NCBI RefSeq assembly: GCF_001514235.1
Contig: NZ_KQ948924.1
Location: 487,220-551,219, forward strand
Source: Streptomyces caeruleatus
GTDB lineage: Bacteria > Actinomycetota > Actinomycetes > Streptomycetales > Streptomycetaceae
Reading direction: 5' to 3'
DNA length: 64,000 nt
Shown: piece after piece, positions 52,939-61,822 of the stretch
How positions within the stretch are numbered: the stretch's first letter is position 1
How the letters are laid out: each line of letters opens with the position of its first letter
Translations under genes and position numbers: made by a program
Notes under the pieces: generated by a model
Told to the model about the DNA's origin: nothing
Seen by the model: the letters and a program-made list of their open reading frames with translations, nothing else
Databases searched by the model: none

Positions 52939-54743
52939 GCGGGTTCTCCTTCATCGTGTACGGCGGGCGCCCCGGAGGACACCCAGAAGCGGATGCTCTC
53001 GACGAGCACCACGAGGGCCACGGCCACGGCGAGCACCGTGAGCGCGACACTGAACTGCGAGGCGGAGAGCACCGCGGCGAGGACGGTGACGAGCAGCGTC
53101 CGTCCTTCGTGCCCCCCGATGGCGCGCACCAGCCAGGCCGGGGGCGCTCCGGCGTTGCCGCGGATGCGGTACACCGTGTCGTAGTGATGGTAGGCGACCG
53201 CGGCCACCAGCCCGAAAGCCGCAGGAAGGGCTCCGTTCACGTCCGCTTTGGCCGCGAGGACGAGGACGGTGCCGTATTCGGCGGCGCGGAAGATCGGGGG
53301 GACCAGCCAGTCGAGGGCGCCCTTGAGGGGCAGGGCGACGGCGGCGGCCGAGGTGAGCACGTAGAGGACGGCTGCCGCGACCGGCAGCGCGCTGCCGTAC
53401 GGCTCCAGTGCCGCCGCGAGGAACAGAAGGGCCGCGCCGGGCAGGGCGACGAGGACGCGGGCGCCGAACGGCGGCTTTGCGGGCAGCTTGCGCAGCGCTC
53501 GTGCCAATGCCTCGGCGAGCGGCCCGCTGTCCGCGAGGTCCGCCAGCGCCTGTGCCGCCCGGTCGGTCCGGCGGGCCTTGCGGGTCAGCGAGCGCAGTAC
53601 GCGGCCCGCCGTGGTGTACGTCGCGGCGAAGGCGCAGCCGATGAGCAGCGCGTAGAAGGTGATCCGAGGAGTCGTGGCCGCCGTGAGCACCGCGATCATC
53701 GCCCAGCGCTCGCCGATCGGCAGGACGATCATCCGGCGCACCCACACCGTCCAGCCGACGCTGTCGAGCTTGTCGGAGAGGGCGGCCGTGGGGCTCGTGT
53801 TGGCGGTGGCGTCGTGGTTGGCCTCGTTGAAGGAGAAGTCCACGACGTGCCGGCAGGTCTGCAGGACCATCGCGCCGAGGGCGAGGGCCCAGACGTCGTC
53901 GCCGCCACGGGCCGCGCCGAGGGCGAGACCGGCGTAGTAGGCGTACTCCTTGGCCCGGTCGAAGGTGGCGTCCAGCCAGGCGCCGAGCGTGGAGTACTGC
54001 AGGGAGTAGCGGGCGAGCTGGCCGTCGGTGCAGTCCAGGACGAACGAGAAGATCAGCAGCAGGCCGGCCGCGACGAACCCGCCGCGGGTGCCGGTGGCCG
54101 CGCAGCCCGCCGCGATGAGCGCGGTGATCAGGGAAGCGGTGGTGACCTGGTTCGGGGTCAGGCCCCGGCGGGCGCACCAGCGGGCGATGTAGCGGGAGTA
54201 CGGGCTGACGCAGTAGGTCGTGAAGAACCCGTCGCGGGACTTCACGGCCGACTTCAGGCGTACGGCCTCGTCGTCGACGGCGGCGACGGCCTGCCGTGCC
54301 TCGTTGCGGGCCTGCGGGTCGGCCGGGACGGCGGCGACCAGGCTGCCGAGCTCGGGGCGGTGGACGTCGGTGCCCTCGTCGTCGAGGGCGGTGACGATGC
54401 GGTCGGCGAGGCTGTCGACGGCGACCGCCGTGCCGCCGCCCGCGGAGTTCTCGCGGGCCATCGCGCGGGTCAGGGCCTGGCGTCCGGCCGGCTGGGCCGT
54501 CACGGCGCCGGGGATCGCGGCGAGCGGGAAGCGGGGGTCGGTCAGGCCGAGACGCAGTGCGTGCGGGTGGCCGACGAAGCGGGCGTCGACGACGGCGACC
54601 CGCTGGTCGCCGGGCACCTGGGCGAGGAGCGTCTCGGCGTCGGCGGCGTCGGCGGCGGCCCGCACGTCATAGCCGAGGGACCGCAGATCGCCCTCGATCT
54701 GCGATCCGGGGACCGGCTGACCGGTGAGGATGGCGGTCGACAA
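52935..54743 (-). CDS. 602-aa CDP-alcohol phosphatidyltransferase with extra N- and C-terminal domains (DUF5941)
   Basis: The protein has a soluble N-domain (about 1-190) of Rossmann-like look that may be a degenerate nucleotidyltransferase, a CDP-alcohol phosphatidyltransferase domain with DCTDGQLARYSLQYSTLG and then AWLDATFDR (about 245-275), and a C-terminal membrane region (from about 420) corresponding to DUF5941. It heads the operon. The architecture recalls bifunctional inositol-phosphate cytidylyltransferase/phosphatidyltransferase enzymes. Substrates are unknown. Confidence 0.88.
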   Translation of the reverse strand: MSTAILTGQPVPGSQIEGDLRSLGYDVRAAADAADAETLLAQVPGDQRVAVVDARFVGHPHALRLGLTDPRFPLAAIPGAVTAQPAGRQALTRAMARENSAGGGTAVAVDSLADRIVTALDDEGTDVHRPELGSLVAAVPADPQARNEARQAVAAVDDEAVRLKSAVKSRDGFFTTYCVSPYSRYIARWCARRGLTPNQVTTASLITALIAAGCAATGTRGGFVAAGLLLIFSFVLDCTDGQLARYSLQYSTLGAWLDATFDRAKEYAYYAGLALGAARGGDDVWALALGAMVLQTCRHVVDFSFNEANHDATANTSPTAALSDKLDSVGWTVWVRRMIVLPIGERWAMIAVLTAATTPRITFYALLIGCAFAATYTTAGRVLRSLTRKARRTDRAAQALADLADSGPLAEALARALRKLPAKPPFGARVLVALPGAALLFLAAALEPYGSALPVAAAVLYVLTSAAAVALPLKGALDWLVPPIFRAAEYGTVLVLAAKADVNGALPAAFGLVAAVAYHHYDTVYRIRGNAGAPPAWLVRAIGGHEGRTLLVTVLAAVLSASQFSVALTVLAVAVALVVLVESIRFWVSSGAPAVHDEGEPA

Positions 54744-55073
54744 CCGAACTCACTCCCTGGGTGCCGGCGTGTCCGCGCCGGTCATGTACGTGGGTGGCGG
54801 CGCCCGTTGGCGGGGGCCCTGTCGTGCCAGGCGTCGCCCGGCAGACGTCCCCTCGACGACAGGGCCCGCCCGGGCGGCGTGTCGGCAGAGGCTATCGGAT
54901 GGATGGAAGCCGACGTTCACCACCCGTTTGGCGGAGCGATCAACGCGGTTTGCCCAGCGCATTGCCGCGATCATCATCGGGGATCCGGGGCCCCGCCCAC
55001 AAACTCGTACTCACAGACGGGACATCGAGGACATTGGTTCCACCGATGGCACCCCGGCATAGGGTGGGCGACC
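54744..55073. other. Divergent promoter region between DUF5941 protein and galE
   Basis: 330 bases with the start regions of two divergent genes. A TAGGGT -10-like element at 55060-55065 lies only eight bases before the galE ATG, so that transcript could have a very short or no leader. I see no strong operator, hairpin or extra gene here. Confidence 0.5.
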
Positions 55074-56057
55074 ATGACATGGCTGATCACAGGCGGAGCC
55101 GGCTACATCGGAGCACATGTGGCGCGGGCCATGACCGATGCCGGCGAGCAGATCCTCGTCCTGGACGACCTCTCGGCCGGGCGACCCGCGCGGCTCCCCG
55201 CTCACGTCCCCCTTGTCGAGGGCTCGTCCCTCGACGGTGACCTGCTGAAACGCGTGTTCGCCGAGCACGCGGTGACAGGTGTGGTGCATCTCGCGGCGCG
55301 CAAGCAGGTCGGCGAGTCCGTGGCGGAGCCGACGCGCTACTACCGGGAGAACGTGGGCGGTCTGGCCACGCTCCTGGAAGCGGTCGCCGAGGCGGGCATC
55401 CAGCGGTTCGTGTTCTCGTCCTCCGCCGCGGTCTACGGCAGCCCGGATGTGGATCTCATCACGGAGGACACCCCGTGCGCGCCGGTGAACCCGTACGGCG
55501 AGACCAAGCTCGCCGGGGAGTGGCTGGTGCGGGCGGCCGGCCACGCGCACGGGATCTCCACCGTTTGTCTGCGCTACTTCAACGTCGCGGGCGCCGCCTC
55601 GCCCGAGCTGGCCGACACCGGCGTCTTCAACATCGTCCCCATGGTCTTCGACCGGCTCACCCGCGACGAGGCCCCGCGGATCTTCGGCGACGACTACCCG
55701 ACGCCGGACGGCACCTGTATCCGTGACTACATCCATGTCGCCGACCTCGCCGAGGCCCACCTGGCGGCGGCCCGGCGGCTCACCGCACCGGACGCCGGCG
55801 GCGATCTGACCGTCAACATCGGCCGCGGCGAGGGCGTCTCCGTACGCGAGCTGATCACCGTCATCGGCGAGGTCACCGGCGACGCGCGCCCCGCCGTCGT
55901 CGAGGCCCGGCGTCCCGGCGACGCGCCGCGCGCGGTCGCCTCGGCCGCACTCGCCGCGGACAGGCTCGGCTGGACGGCCCGGCGCGGGGTACGCGAGATG
56001 GTCGAGTCGGCATGGCAGGGGTGGCTCCTGCACCACGGCGACCGACCGGGCAACTGA
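55074..56057 (+). CDS. galE: UDP-glucose 4-epimerase
   Basis: The 327-residue short-chain dehydrogenase-fold enzyme has the NAD motif ITGGAGYIGAHV, active-site Ser in SSSAAVYG and YxxxK in NPYGETK, and LRYFNVAGA. It interconverts UDP-glucose and UDP-galactose (or their N-acetyl forms). It is divergent from the phosphatidyltransferase operon and may supply its glycosyltransferase. GGGTGG precedes the ATG. Length fits GalE. A perfect terminator follows. Confidence 0.92.
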   Translation: MTWLITGGAGYIGAHVARAMTDAGEQILVLDDLSAGRPARLPAHVPLVEGSSLDGDLLKRVFAEHAVTGVVHLAARKQVGESVAEPTRYYRENVGGLATLLEAVAEAGIQRFVFSSSAAVYGSPDVDLITEDTPCAPVNPYGETKLAGEWLVRAAGHAHGISTVCLRYFNVAGAASPELADTGVFNIVPMVFDRLTRDEAPRIFGDDYPTPDGTCIRDYIHVADLAEAHLAAARRLTAPDAGGDLTVNIGRGEGVSVRELITVIGEVTGDARPAVVEARRPGDAPRAVASAALAADRLGWTARRGVREMVESAWQGWLLHHGDRPGN

Positions 56058-56066
56058 TCATGCAGG

Positions 56067-56101
56067 GCCCTGACCTGCGGATCGTTTCCGCAGGTCAGGG
56101 C
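56067..56101 (+). terminator. Intrinsic terminator of galE
   Basis: GCCCTGACCTGCGGA and its exact complement form a perfect 15-bp stem with a five-base loop, nine bases after the galE stop. Confidence 0.9.
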
Positions 56102-56213
56102 ACATGACAACGGTGTTCAGTGCCGCGTTGCCCGATACCCCCCACCCGTAGTTCACTGTGATCCCGGACGGACATTCCGATCGTCGGACGGACCACGGAA
56201 GGGCGGCTTTCCC

Positions 56214-57149
56214 ATGGGGGCTGGGCACGATCACGGGCACTCGCACGTGCCTACGAGCGGTACGGCGGCTGCCGCGTACCGCGGGAGACTGCGCGTGGCG
56301 CTGTCGATCACGCTCGGCGTCATGGTGGTCGAGATCATCGGCGGGGTGGCGGCGGACTCGCTCGCCCTGATCGCGGACGCGGCGCACATGGCGACCGACG
56401 CGCTCGGCCTGGGTATGGCACTGCTCGCCATCCACTTCGCGAACCGGCCGCCGAGCACGACGCGCACCTTCGGCTACGCCCGCGCGGAGATCCTCGCCGC
56501 GCTCGCCAACTGTCTGCTCCTGCTCGGCGTCGGCGGCTACGTCCTGTACGAGGCGGTCCAGCGGTTCTTCACGCCCGCGGACACTGAGGGCGGCCTCATG
56601 ATCGTGTTCGGTGCGATCGGCCTGGTCGCGAACATGGTCTCCCTGACGCTGCTGATGCGGGGCCAGAAGGAGAGCCTGAACGTGCGCGGCGCCTTCCTGG
56701 AGGTGGCCGCGGACGCGCTGGGCTCGCTCGCGGTGCTGATCTCGGCGGCGGTGATCCTCACCACCGGCTGGCAGGCCGCCGACCCGATCGCCTCGCTGGT
56801 GATCGGCCTGATGATCGTGCCGCGTACCTTCAAGCTGCTGCGCGAAACCCTCGACGTGCTGCTGGAGGCGGCCCCGAAGGGCGTCGACATGACGGAGGTA
56901 CGGGCCCACATACTCGCGCTGGACGGCGTCGAGGACGTCCACGATCTGCACGCCTGGACGATCACCTCCGGCATGCCCGTGCTGTCCGCCCATGTGGTGG
57001 TGCGCTCCGACGTCCTGAACGCGATCGGCCACGAGAAGATGCTGCACGAGCTCCAGGGCTGCCTCGGCGACCACTTCGACGTGGAGCACTGCACCTTCCA
57101 GCTGGAGCCGGTCGGGCACGCGGAGCACGAGGCCCGGCTCTGCCACTGA
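56214..57149 (+). CDS. Cation diffusion facilitator transporter (CzcD-like)
   Basis: The 311-residue transporter begins with a His-rich HDHGHSH stretch and has six membrane segments and a cytoplasmic C-domain. Metal-site motifs are DAAHMATDALG in TM2 and EVAADALGSLAV in TM5, typical of zinc/proton antiporters. It probably exports zinc or cobalt. I see no metal-responsive operator upstream. Confidence 0.93.
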   Translation: MGAGHDHGHSHVPTSGTAAAAYRGRLRVALSITLGVMVVEIIGGVAADSLALIADAAHMATDALGLGMALLAIHFANRPPSTTRTFGYARAEILAALANCLLLLGVGGYVLYEAVQRFFTPADTEGGLMIVFGAIGLVANMVSLTLLMRGQKESLNVRGAFLEVAADALGSLAVLISAAVILTTGWQAADPIASLVIGLMIVPRTFKLLRETLDVLLEAAPKGVDMTEVRAHILALDGVEDVHDLHAWTITSGMPVLSAHVVVRSDVLNAIGHEKMLHELQGCLGDHFDVEHCTFQLEPVGHAEHEARLCH

Positions 57150-57336
57150 AACAACCGTACGGTCCGACAAAACGTCAGTACGGACGGAATGCAGCGATCC
57201 GGTGGTCGGTCGCGTCCTCATGCCCACAGCACCCCTTCGTGCGGTTCCGTACCCGCCGCGCCGGGCACGATCAACTGCCGGGAGTGCCGGATTCGTACGG
57301 CACACTTGGGGCGCAAGACCGAGGCGAAGGATGGGT

Positions 57337-57930
57337 ATGCCGATCACACCTGCCACCGCGACGCACCGTGCGTCGAACGGCACCGCAGACGCGATTTTGC
57401 TGGAACTGGTCGACGAGAACGGTGTGACGATCGGCACCGCGGAGAAGCTCGCCGCCCACCAGCCTCCCGGTCAGCTGCACCGCGCCTTCTCCGTGTTCCT
57501 CTTCGACGAGCACGGCCGGCTGCTGCTCCAGCAGCGGGCGCTCGGCAAGTACCACTCCCCCGGCGTCTGGTCCAACACCTGCTGCGGCCACCCCTACCCC
57601 GGCGAGGCGCCCTTCGCGGCCGCGGCCCGCCGGACGTTCGAGGAGCTCGGTGTCTCCCCGTCCCTGCTCGCCGAGGCGGGCACGGTCCGCTACAACCACC
57701 CGGACCCGGACTCGGGCCTGGTGGAGCAGGAGTACAACCACCTCTTCGTCGGCCTGGTGCAGGCCCCGCTGCGCCCGGATCCGGAGGAGGTCGGCGACAC
57801 GGCCTTCGTGACGCCCGCCGAGCTGGCGGAGCGCCACGCGAAGGACACCTTCTCGTCCTGGTTCATGACCGTCCTCGACGCGGCCCGCCCCGCGGTCAGG
57901 GAGCTGACGGGTCCCTCGGCCGGCTGGTGA
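57337..57930 (+). CDS. idi: Isopentenyl-diphosphate delta-isomerase, type I
   Basis: The 197-residue Nudix-fold enzyme interconverts IPP and DMAPP. Catalytic Cys is in SNTCCGHPYPGE and the Glu in QEYNHLF. It supports the hopanoid and other isoprenoid pathways; in MEP-using organisms it balances the two products and is not essential. ATG 57337 is preferred over 57331 because GAAGG lies six bases upstream. Confidence 0.94.
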   Translation: MPITPATATHRASNGTADAILLELVDENGVTIGTAEKLAAHQPPGQLHRAFSVFLFDEHGRLLLQQRALGKYHSPGVWSNTCCGHPYPGEAPFAAAARRTFEELGVSPSLLAEAGTVRYNHPDPDSGLVEQEYNHLFVGLVQAPLRPDPEEVGDTAFVTPAELAERHAKDTFSSWFMTVLDAARPAVRELTGPSAGW

Positions 57931-57949
57931 CGAGGACTGCGGAGTCGTC

Positions 57950-58459
57950 CTAGGGCACGCGCACGGGTTTGAGCGGGACGGCGGCCCAGATCACCTTGCC
58001 GCCGCTCGCCGTGTGCTCGACGTCGCACACACCGCCCGCCTCCCGGGTCACCTCGCGGACCAGGAGCAGCCCGCGCCCGCCGGTCCGGCCGTGGTCGGCC
58101 TCCAGGGCGGTCGGGCGGTAGGGGTGGTTGTCCTCCACCGAGACCCGTAGCCACTCGGCGCCGACGGCGACCTCCACGGCGAGCGTCGGGGACAGCAGCG
58201 CCGCGTGCCGGACGGCGTTCGTGACCAGCTCCGACACGATCAGCAGCACTCCCTGCACCAGATCGTCCGGTACCGGCACGCCCTGGCGGTACAGCAGGTC
58301 CCGGACCGCGTGCCGGGCCTGCGGGACCGAGGCGTCGACGGCTGGGGCGGTGAACCGCCAGACGCCCTCGTACGGCAGTGGATGCGGCGGCCGCTGGACG
58401 AGCGACTCGTCCGCGCCACCTCCTGGGCGTGGGCCGGACCCGCGCCCGTGGTTCTCCAT
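57950..58459 (-). CDS. Anti-sigma-factor-like ATP-binding protein (HATPase_c_2)
   Basis: The 169-residue protein has the GHKL ATPase N-box SELVTNAVRHA, G1 VEDNHPYRPT and G2 GGRGLLLVREVT. This is the RsbW-like stand-alone ATPase very common in Streptomyces, binding regulatory partners and sometimes phosphorylating anti-anti-sigma factors. ATG 58459 is selected; GTG starts at 58492 and 58495 are possible. No partner is adjacent. Confidence 0.87.
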   Translation of the reverse strand: MENHGRGSGPRPGGGADESLVQRPPHPLPYEGVWRFTAPAVDASVPQARHAVRDLLYRQGVPVPDDLVQGVLLIVSELVTNAVRHAALLSPTLAVEVAVGAEWLRVSVEDNHPYRPTALEADHGRTGGRGLLLVREVTREAGGVCDVEHTASGGKVIWAAVPLKPVRVP

Positions 58460-58633
58460 CGTCCGGTCGCCACCCTCGCGCTCGATTGTCACCACACGTC
58501 GAGTGTTGGTAACGCGCAGGTCCGGACCGTGGAACTGAACACAAGTCAGCGGGTATCGAGCGTTTCTGACCGTTGGCGTATGACACGGTCAGTTGTGGGA
58601 CCGCTCCGGCGCCGCTTGTGCCGACTTCGCGAA

Positions 58634-59269
58634 CTATTCGGGTTGTACGGGTTTGTCGCCGCCGCCCTCGGACCCGTCCCGGCCGTCACTCTCGGTGATC
58701 AGCTGCTCGGAGACCATGCTGACGACCCGGCGTCCTCCGTAGCCGGTCGCGATCAGGCCGAGTCCGTCGAAGAGGAGGGCGAGGGAGAACAGCGTCCCGA
58801 TGATGTACCGGCTGCTGGGCCAGGCACTCAGCACCAGGATGCCGAGGAACAGGTCGAAGGCGCCCTGCAACAGGGTCCAGCCCATCTGTGGACCGCGCAC
58901 CACCAGGCTGCCGACCAGCCGGAACAGCCCGCCCGTGAGGAACAACAGGGCGGCGAACATGGCCAGCGCCTCGGCCGCCGCCTCCGGCCTTCGGATCACG
59001 ACCACGCCGGCCGCGATGTTCAGCGCCGCGACCACCACGCCGAGCCAGAAGAAGTTGGTGCCGCGCGCCTGGACCGCGTGCCCCAGACCGACGACCCCAC
59101 CGATCAGCAGCAGCCAGCCGAACAGCAGCATCGAGGTCAGCGTGGCGAACGCGGTGTAGAGCAGCCCGACCAGTCCGCCGACGACCAGCAGTACGCCGAG
59201 GACGCCGAGCCAGCTGAAGCCGCGCCGGAGTTTCGCCGCCTCGCCCGTGGGTTTGGTGGACCTCGTCAT
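58634..59269 (-). CDS. HdeD-like membrane protein (DUF308)
   Basis: The 211-residue protein has about six membrane segments and the HdeD-type repeat of TM pairs (LLVVGGLVGLLYTAFATL; GGLFRLVGSLVVRGPQMGW). Its role is unknown; E. coli HdeD is linked to acid stress. GGGAGG lies five bases before the ATG. The C-terminal 25 residues are polar. Confidence 0.88.
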   Translation of the reverse strand: MTRSTKPTGEAAKLRRGFSWLGVLGVLLVVGGLVGLLYTAFATLTSMLLFGWLLLIGGVVGLGHAVQARGTNFFWLGVVVAALNIAAGVVVIRRPEAAAEALAMFAALLFLTGGLFRLVGSLVVRGPQMGWTLLQGAFDLFLGILVLSAWPSSRYIIGTLFSLALLFDGLGLIATGYGGRRVVSMVSEQLITESDGRDGSEGGGDKPVQPE

Positions 59270-59347
59270 GAGCGCCTCCCGTATCGGTCTGTTCCCGTGT
59301 ACCCCACTACCTGATGGACTTCGAGGCCCCCGGATAGCATCCGGCCC

Positions 59348-60103
59348 ATGGAGCCCCAGCTGTTGCACAGCGTCACCGACTCGGTGGCCACCGTCGTCAT
59401 CCACCATCCGGCCAAGCGCAACGCGATGACGGCCGCGATGTGGCGGGCGCTGCCGCCGCTGCTCGGCACGCTGGCCGCCGATCCGGCCGTACGGGCGCTG
59501 GTGCTGACCGGTGAGGGCGGGACGTTCTGCGCGGGCGCCGACATCTCCACGCTCGAGGGGTCGCCCCAGGAGGCGCAGGGTCTTGCCGTGGCCGCCGAGG
59601 AGGCGCTGGCCGCCTTCCCGAAGCCGACGCTGGCGGCGATCCGGGGGCACTGTGTGGGGGGCGGGTCCCAGCTGGCGGCGGCGTGCGATCTGCGGTTCGC
59701 CGAGGACGGTGCGCTGTTCGGGGTGACGCCGGCCAAGCTCGGGATCGTCTATCCGGCCTCCTCCACCCGGCGGTTGGCGTCGCTGGTGGGGCCCGCGGCC
59801 ACCAAGTACCTCCTGTTCTCGGGTGAGTTGATCGACGCCGGGCGGGCGCTGCGCACGGGCCTGGTGGACGAGGTGCTGCCCGAGGGTGAACTCGGCAAGC
59901 GGGTGACGGAGTTCACCCGGATCCTGGTGTCGCGCTCCCAGCTGACGCAGGCCGCGGCGAAGGAGTTCGCGGACGGGCGCACCGACCGCGACGAGCACTG
60001 GGCGGAGCAGGCGCGCGGAAGCGGCGACACCGCGGAGGGCGTCGCCGCGTTCCTGGAGCGCAGGCAGCCGCGCTTCACCTGGAACGTTCCTACGTCAGGC
60101 TGA
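59348..60103 (+). CDS. Enoyl-CoA hydratase/isomerase family protein
   Basis: The 251-residue crotonase-fold protein has the oxyanion-hole segments LTGEGGTFCAGADIS and IRGHCVGGGSQLAAACDLRFA, and the first catalytic Glu position appears as AKLGIVYP. It acts on acyl-CoA. The exact reaction is unknown. Its 3' end overlaps the convergent DJ-1 family gene by 14 bases. Confidence 0.9.
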   Translation: MEPQLLHSVTDSVATVVIHHPAKRNAMTAAMWRALPPLLGTLAADPAVRALVLTGEGGTFCAGADISTLEGSPQEAQGLAVAAEEALAAFPKPTLAAIRGHCVGGGSQLAAACDLRFAEDGALFGVTPAKLGIVYPASSTRRLASLVGPAATKYLLFSGELIDAGRALRTGLVDEVLPEGELGKRVTEFTRILVSRSQLTQAAAKEFADGRTDRDEHWAEQARGSGDTAEGVAAFLERRQPRFTWNVPTSG

Positions 60104-60725
60104 AGCGGCTGTTGGTGCGGAACTCCTCGACGAGGTGCGCGGGCGCCTTCTGCGGGGAGCCGGCGTCGTAGGGCGGCTGGGGGTCGTACTCGGTCAACAG
60201 CTGGACGGCCTGGGCGTGTTCGTCACCGGCGATCTTCCCGACCAGGGTCAGCCCCATGTCGATGCCGGAGGAGACGCCGGCCGCGGTGATGTACTTGCCG
60301 TCCGGTACGACCCGCTCGCCCGTGGGTTCGGCGCCGTACTGCGGCAGGAAGTCGAGGGTGAGCCAGTGGGAGGTGGCTCGACGTCCCTCCAGGAGGCCTG
60401 CGGCACCGAGCAGCAGCGAACCGCTGCACACGGAGGTCGTCCAGGTGCTGGTGGCGTCGGCGGTCCTGAGCCACTCCAGGAGGGCCTCGTTCTCGACCTC
60501 GGTGAAGGTCCCGGGCCCGCCCGGCACCACGACCACGTCGGGGTGCGGTACGTCGGCGAGCGCCTTGTCGGCCGTGAGGGCGAGGAACCCCGTGTCGGCC
60601 CGCACGGGCCCCGCCGCCTGGGCGACGAAGTCGACCTGTACGTCCGGTAGGCGGCTCAGCGCCTCGTAGGGCCCCACGATGTCGAGGGCGGTGAAGCGGT
60701 CGTAGAGGACCATGGCGATCTGCAC
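60090..60725 (-). CDS. DJ-1/PfpI family protein
   Basis: The 211-residue protein has the flavodoxin-like DJ-1 fold with the nucleophile elbow TTSVCSGSLLLGAAGLL and the GGPGTFTE loop. It follows the GlxA regulator by 22 bases and is paralogous to the amidase half of that protein. Possibly an isonitrile hydratase or glyoxalase-like activity. Confidence 0.9.
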   Translation of the reverse strand: MQIAMVLYDRFTALDIVGPYEALSRLPDVQVDFVAQAAGPVRADTGFLALTADKALADVPHPDVVVVPGGPGTFTEVENEALLEWLRTADATSTWTTSVCSGSLLLGAAGLLEGRRATSHWLTLDFLPQYGAEPTGERVVPDGKYITAAGVSSGIDMGLTLVGKIAGDEHAQAVQLLTEYDPQPPYDAGSPQKAPAHLVEEFRTNSRFSLT

Positions 60726-60747
60726 GGTGCTTCCTTTCGGCGGGGTC

Positions 60748-61707
60748 TCAGTGGGCCGGTACGGGGTGGAACCGGCGGCGGTACTCGGCCGGGGCCGCCC
60801 CGAGGGACTTGACGAAGGCGCGCCGCATGGCCTCAGGGGTGCCGTAGCCGCTGGCCCGGGAGATCTCCTCGACGCCGTCCGTGGTGTCCTCCAGCAGGCG
60901 GCGGGCGTGTTCGAGGCGGACCCGGTCCACGTACCGGCCGGGCGTCATCCCGGTCTCGGCCTGGAAGGCGCGGGCGAAGTGGCGCGGGGAGAGGCTGGCG
61001 CGGGTGGCGAGGGACTCGACGCTCAGATCGGTGTCGGGGTGCTCGGTGATCCAGCGCTGGACCTCGCGCAGGGGTTCGCGGCGGGCGGTCTGGGCGGCCA
61101 GCTGGGCACTGAACTGGGCCTGGTTGCCGGGGCGGCGCAGGAACACCACCAGGTGCCGGGCGATGCCGAGGGCCACGTCCCGGCCCAGGTCCTCCTCGAC
61201 CAGGGCGAGCGCCAGGTCGATGCCGGAGGTGACACCGGCGGAGGTGGCCACGCGACCGTCACGCACGAAGATGGGGTCCGGGTCGACCTGCACCTCGGGG
61301 TGGTCCCGGGCGAGCTTGTCGCAGTACGCCCAGTGGGTCGTGGCACGGCGACCGTCCAGCAGGCCCGCCCCCGCGAGCAGGATGGCGCCGGTGCAGACGG
61401 AGACCAGACGCTCGGCGCGAGGGCCGTGCGCACGCAGCCATTCGACCAGCTCGGGCCGGGGCGCGCGGGTGCCCTCGCCGCCCGGCACGAGGAGGGTGTG
61501 CGGGTCGGACACGTCGGCGAGGGCTTCGTCCGGTACGACGGTCAGGCCGCTGGACGCGCGGACGGGGCCGCCGTCCAGGGAGGCCGTGCGGATGCGATAG
61601 GTGCCCGGCCGGTGCTTCTCCGCCCCGGCGAAGACCTCCAGCGGGCCGGTGACGTCGAGGCTCTGTACGCCGTCGAAGAGAACGAGGAGAACGGTTCGCT
61701 GCGCCAT
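60748..61707 (-). CDS. GlxA-family transcriptional regulator (DJ-1/PfpI + AraC)
   Basis: The 319-residue protein joins an N-terminal DJ-1-like domain (VSVCTGAILLAGAGLLDGRRATTHW) with a C-terminal AraC double helix-turn-helix (SVESLATRASLSPRHFARAF, then GYGTPEAMRRAFVKSLG). It probably regulates itself and the following DJ-1 gene. Confidence 0.93.
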   Translation of the reverse strand: MAQRTVLLVLFDGVQSLDVTGPLEVFAGAEKHRPGTYRIRTASLDGGPVRASSGLTVVPDEALADVSDPHTLLVPGGEGTRAPRPELVEWLRAHGPRAERLVSVCTGAILLAGAGLLDGRRATTHWAYCDKLARDHPEVQVDPDPIFVRDGRVATSAGVTSGIDLALALVEEDLGRDVALGIARHLVVFLRRPGNQAQFSAQLAAQTARREPLREVQRWITEHPDTDLSVESLATRASLSPRHFARAFQAETGMTPGRYVDRVRLEHARRLLEDTTDGVEEISRASGYGTPEAMRRAFVKSLGAAPAEYRRRFHPVPAH

Positions 61708-61822
61708 GCCATCGATTCTTCGGGGCCGGCGCCATGACCACAATGACGGGATCCCCACCTTTCCTGCCATGAGGGCGCTCGGACTCTCCGGAACGTACCA
61801 AGCGGTTGGTAACCTCCCGCCC

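Noticed and set aside
52956..55073. In-frame N-terminal extension of galE to 1033 residues
   Set aside because: The extension is antisense to the DUF5941 protein, and GalE's NAD motif begins at its normal start, 55074.
57284..57303. GTGCCG/CGGCAC inverted repeat before idi
   Set aside because: Only six-base arms with an eight-base loop, common by chance at this GC content.
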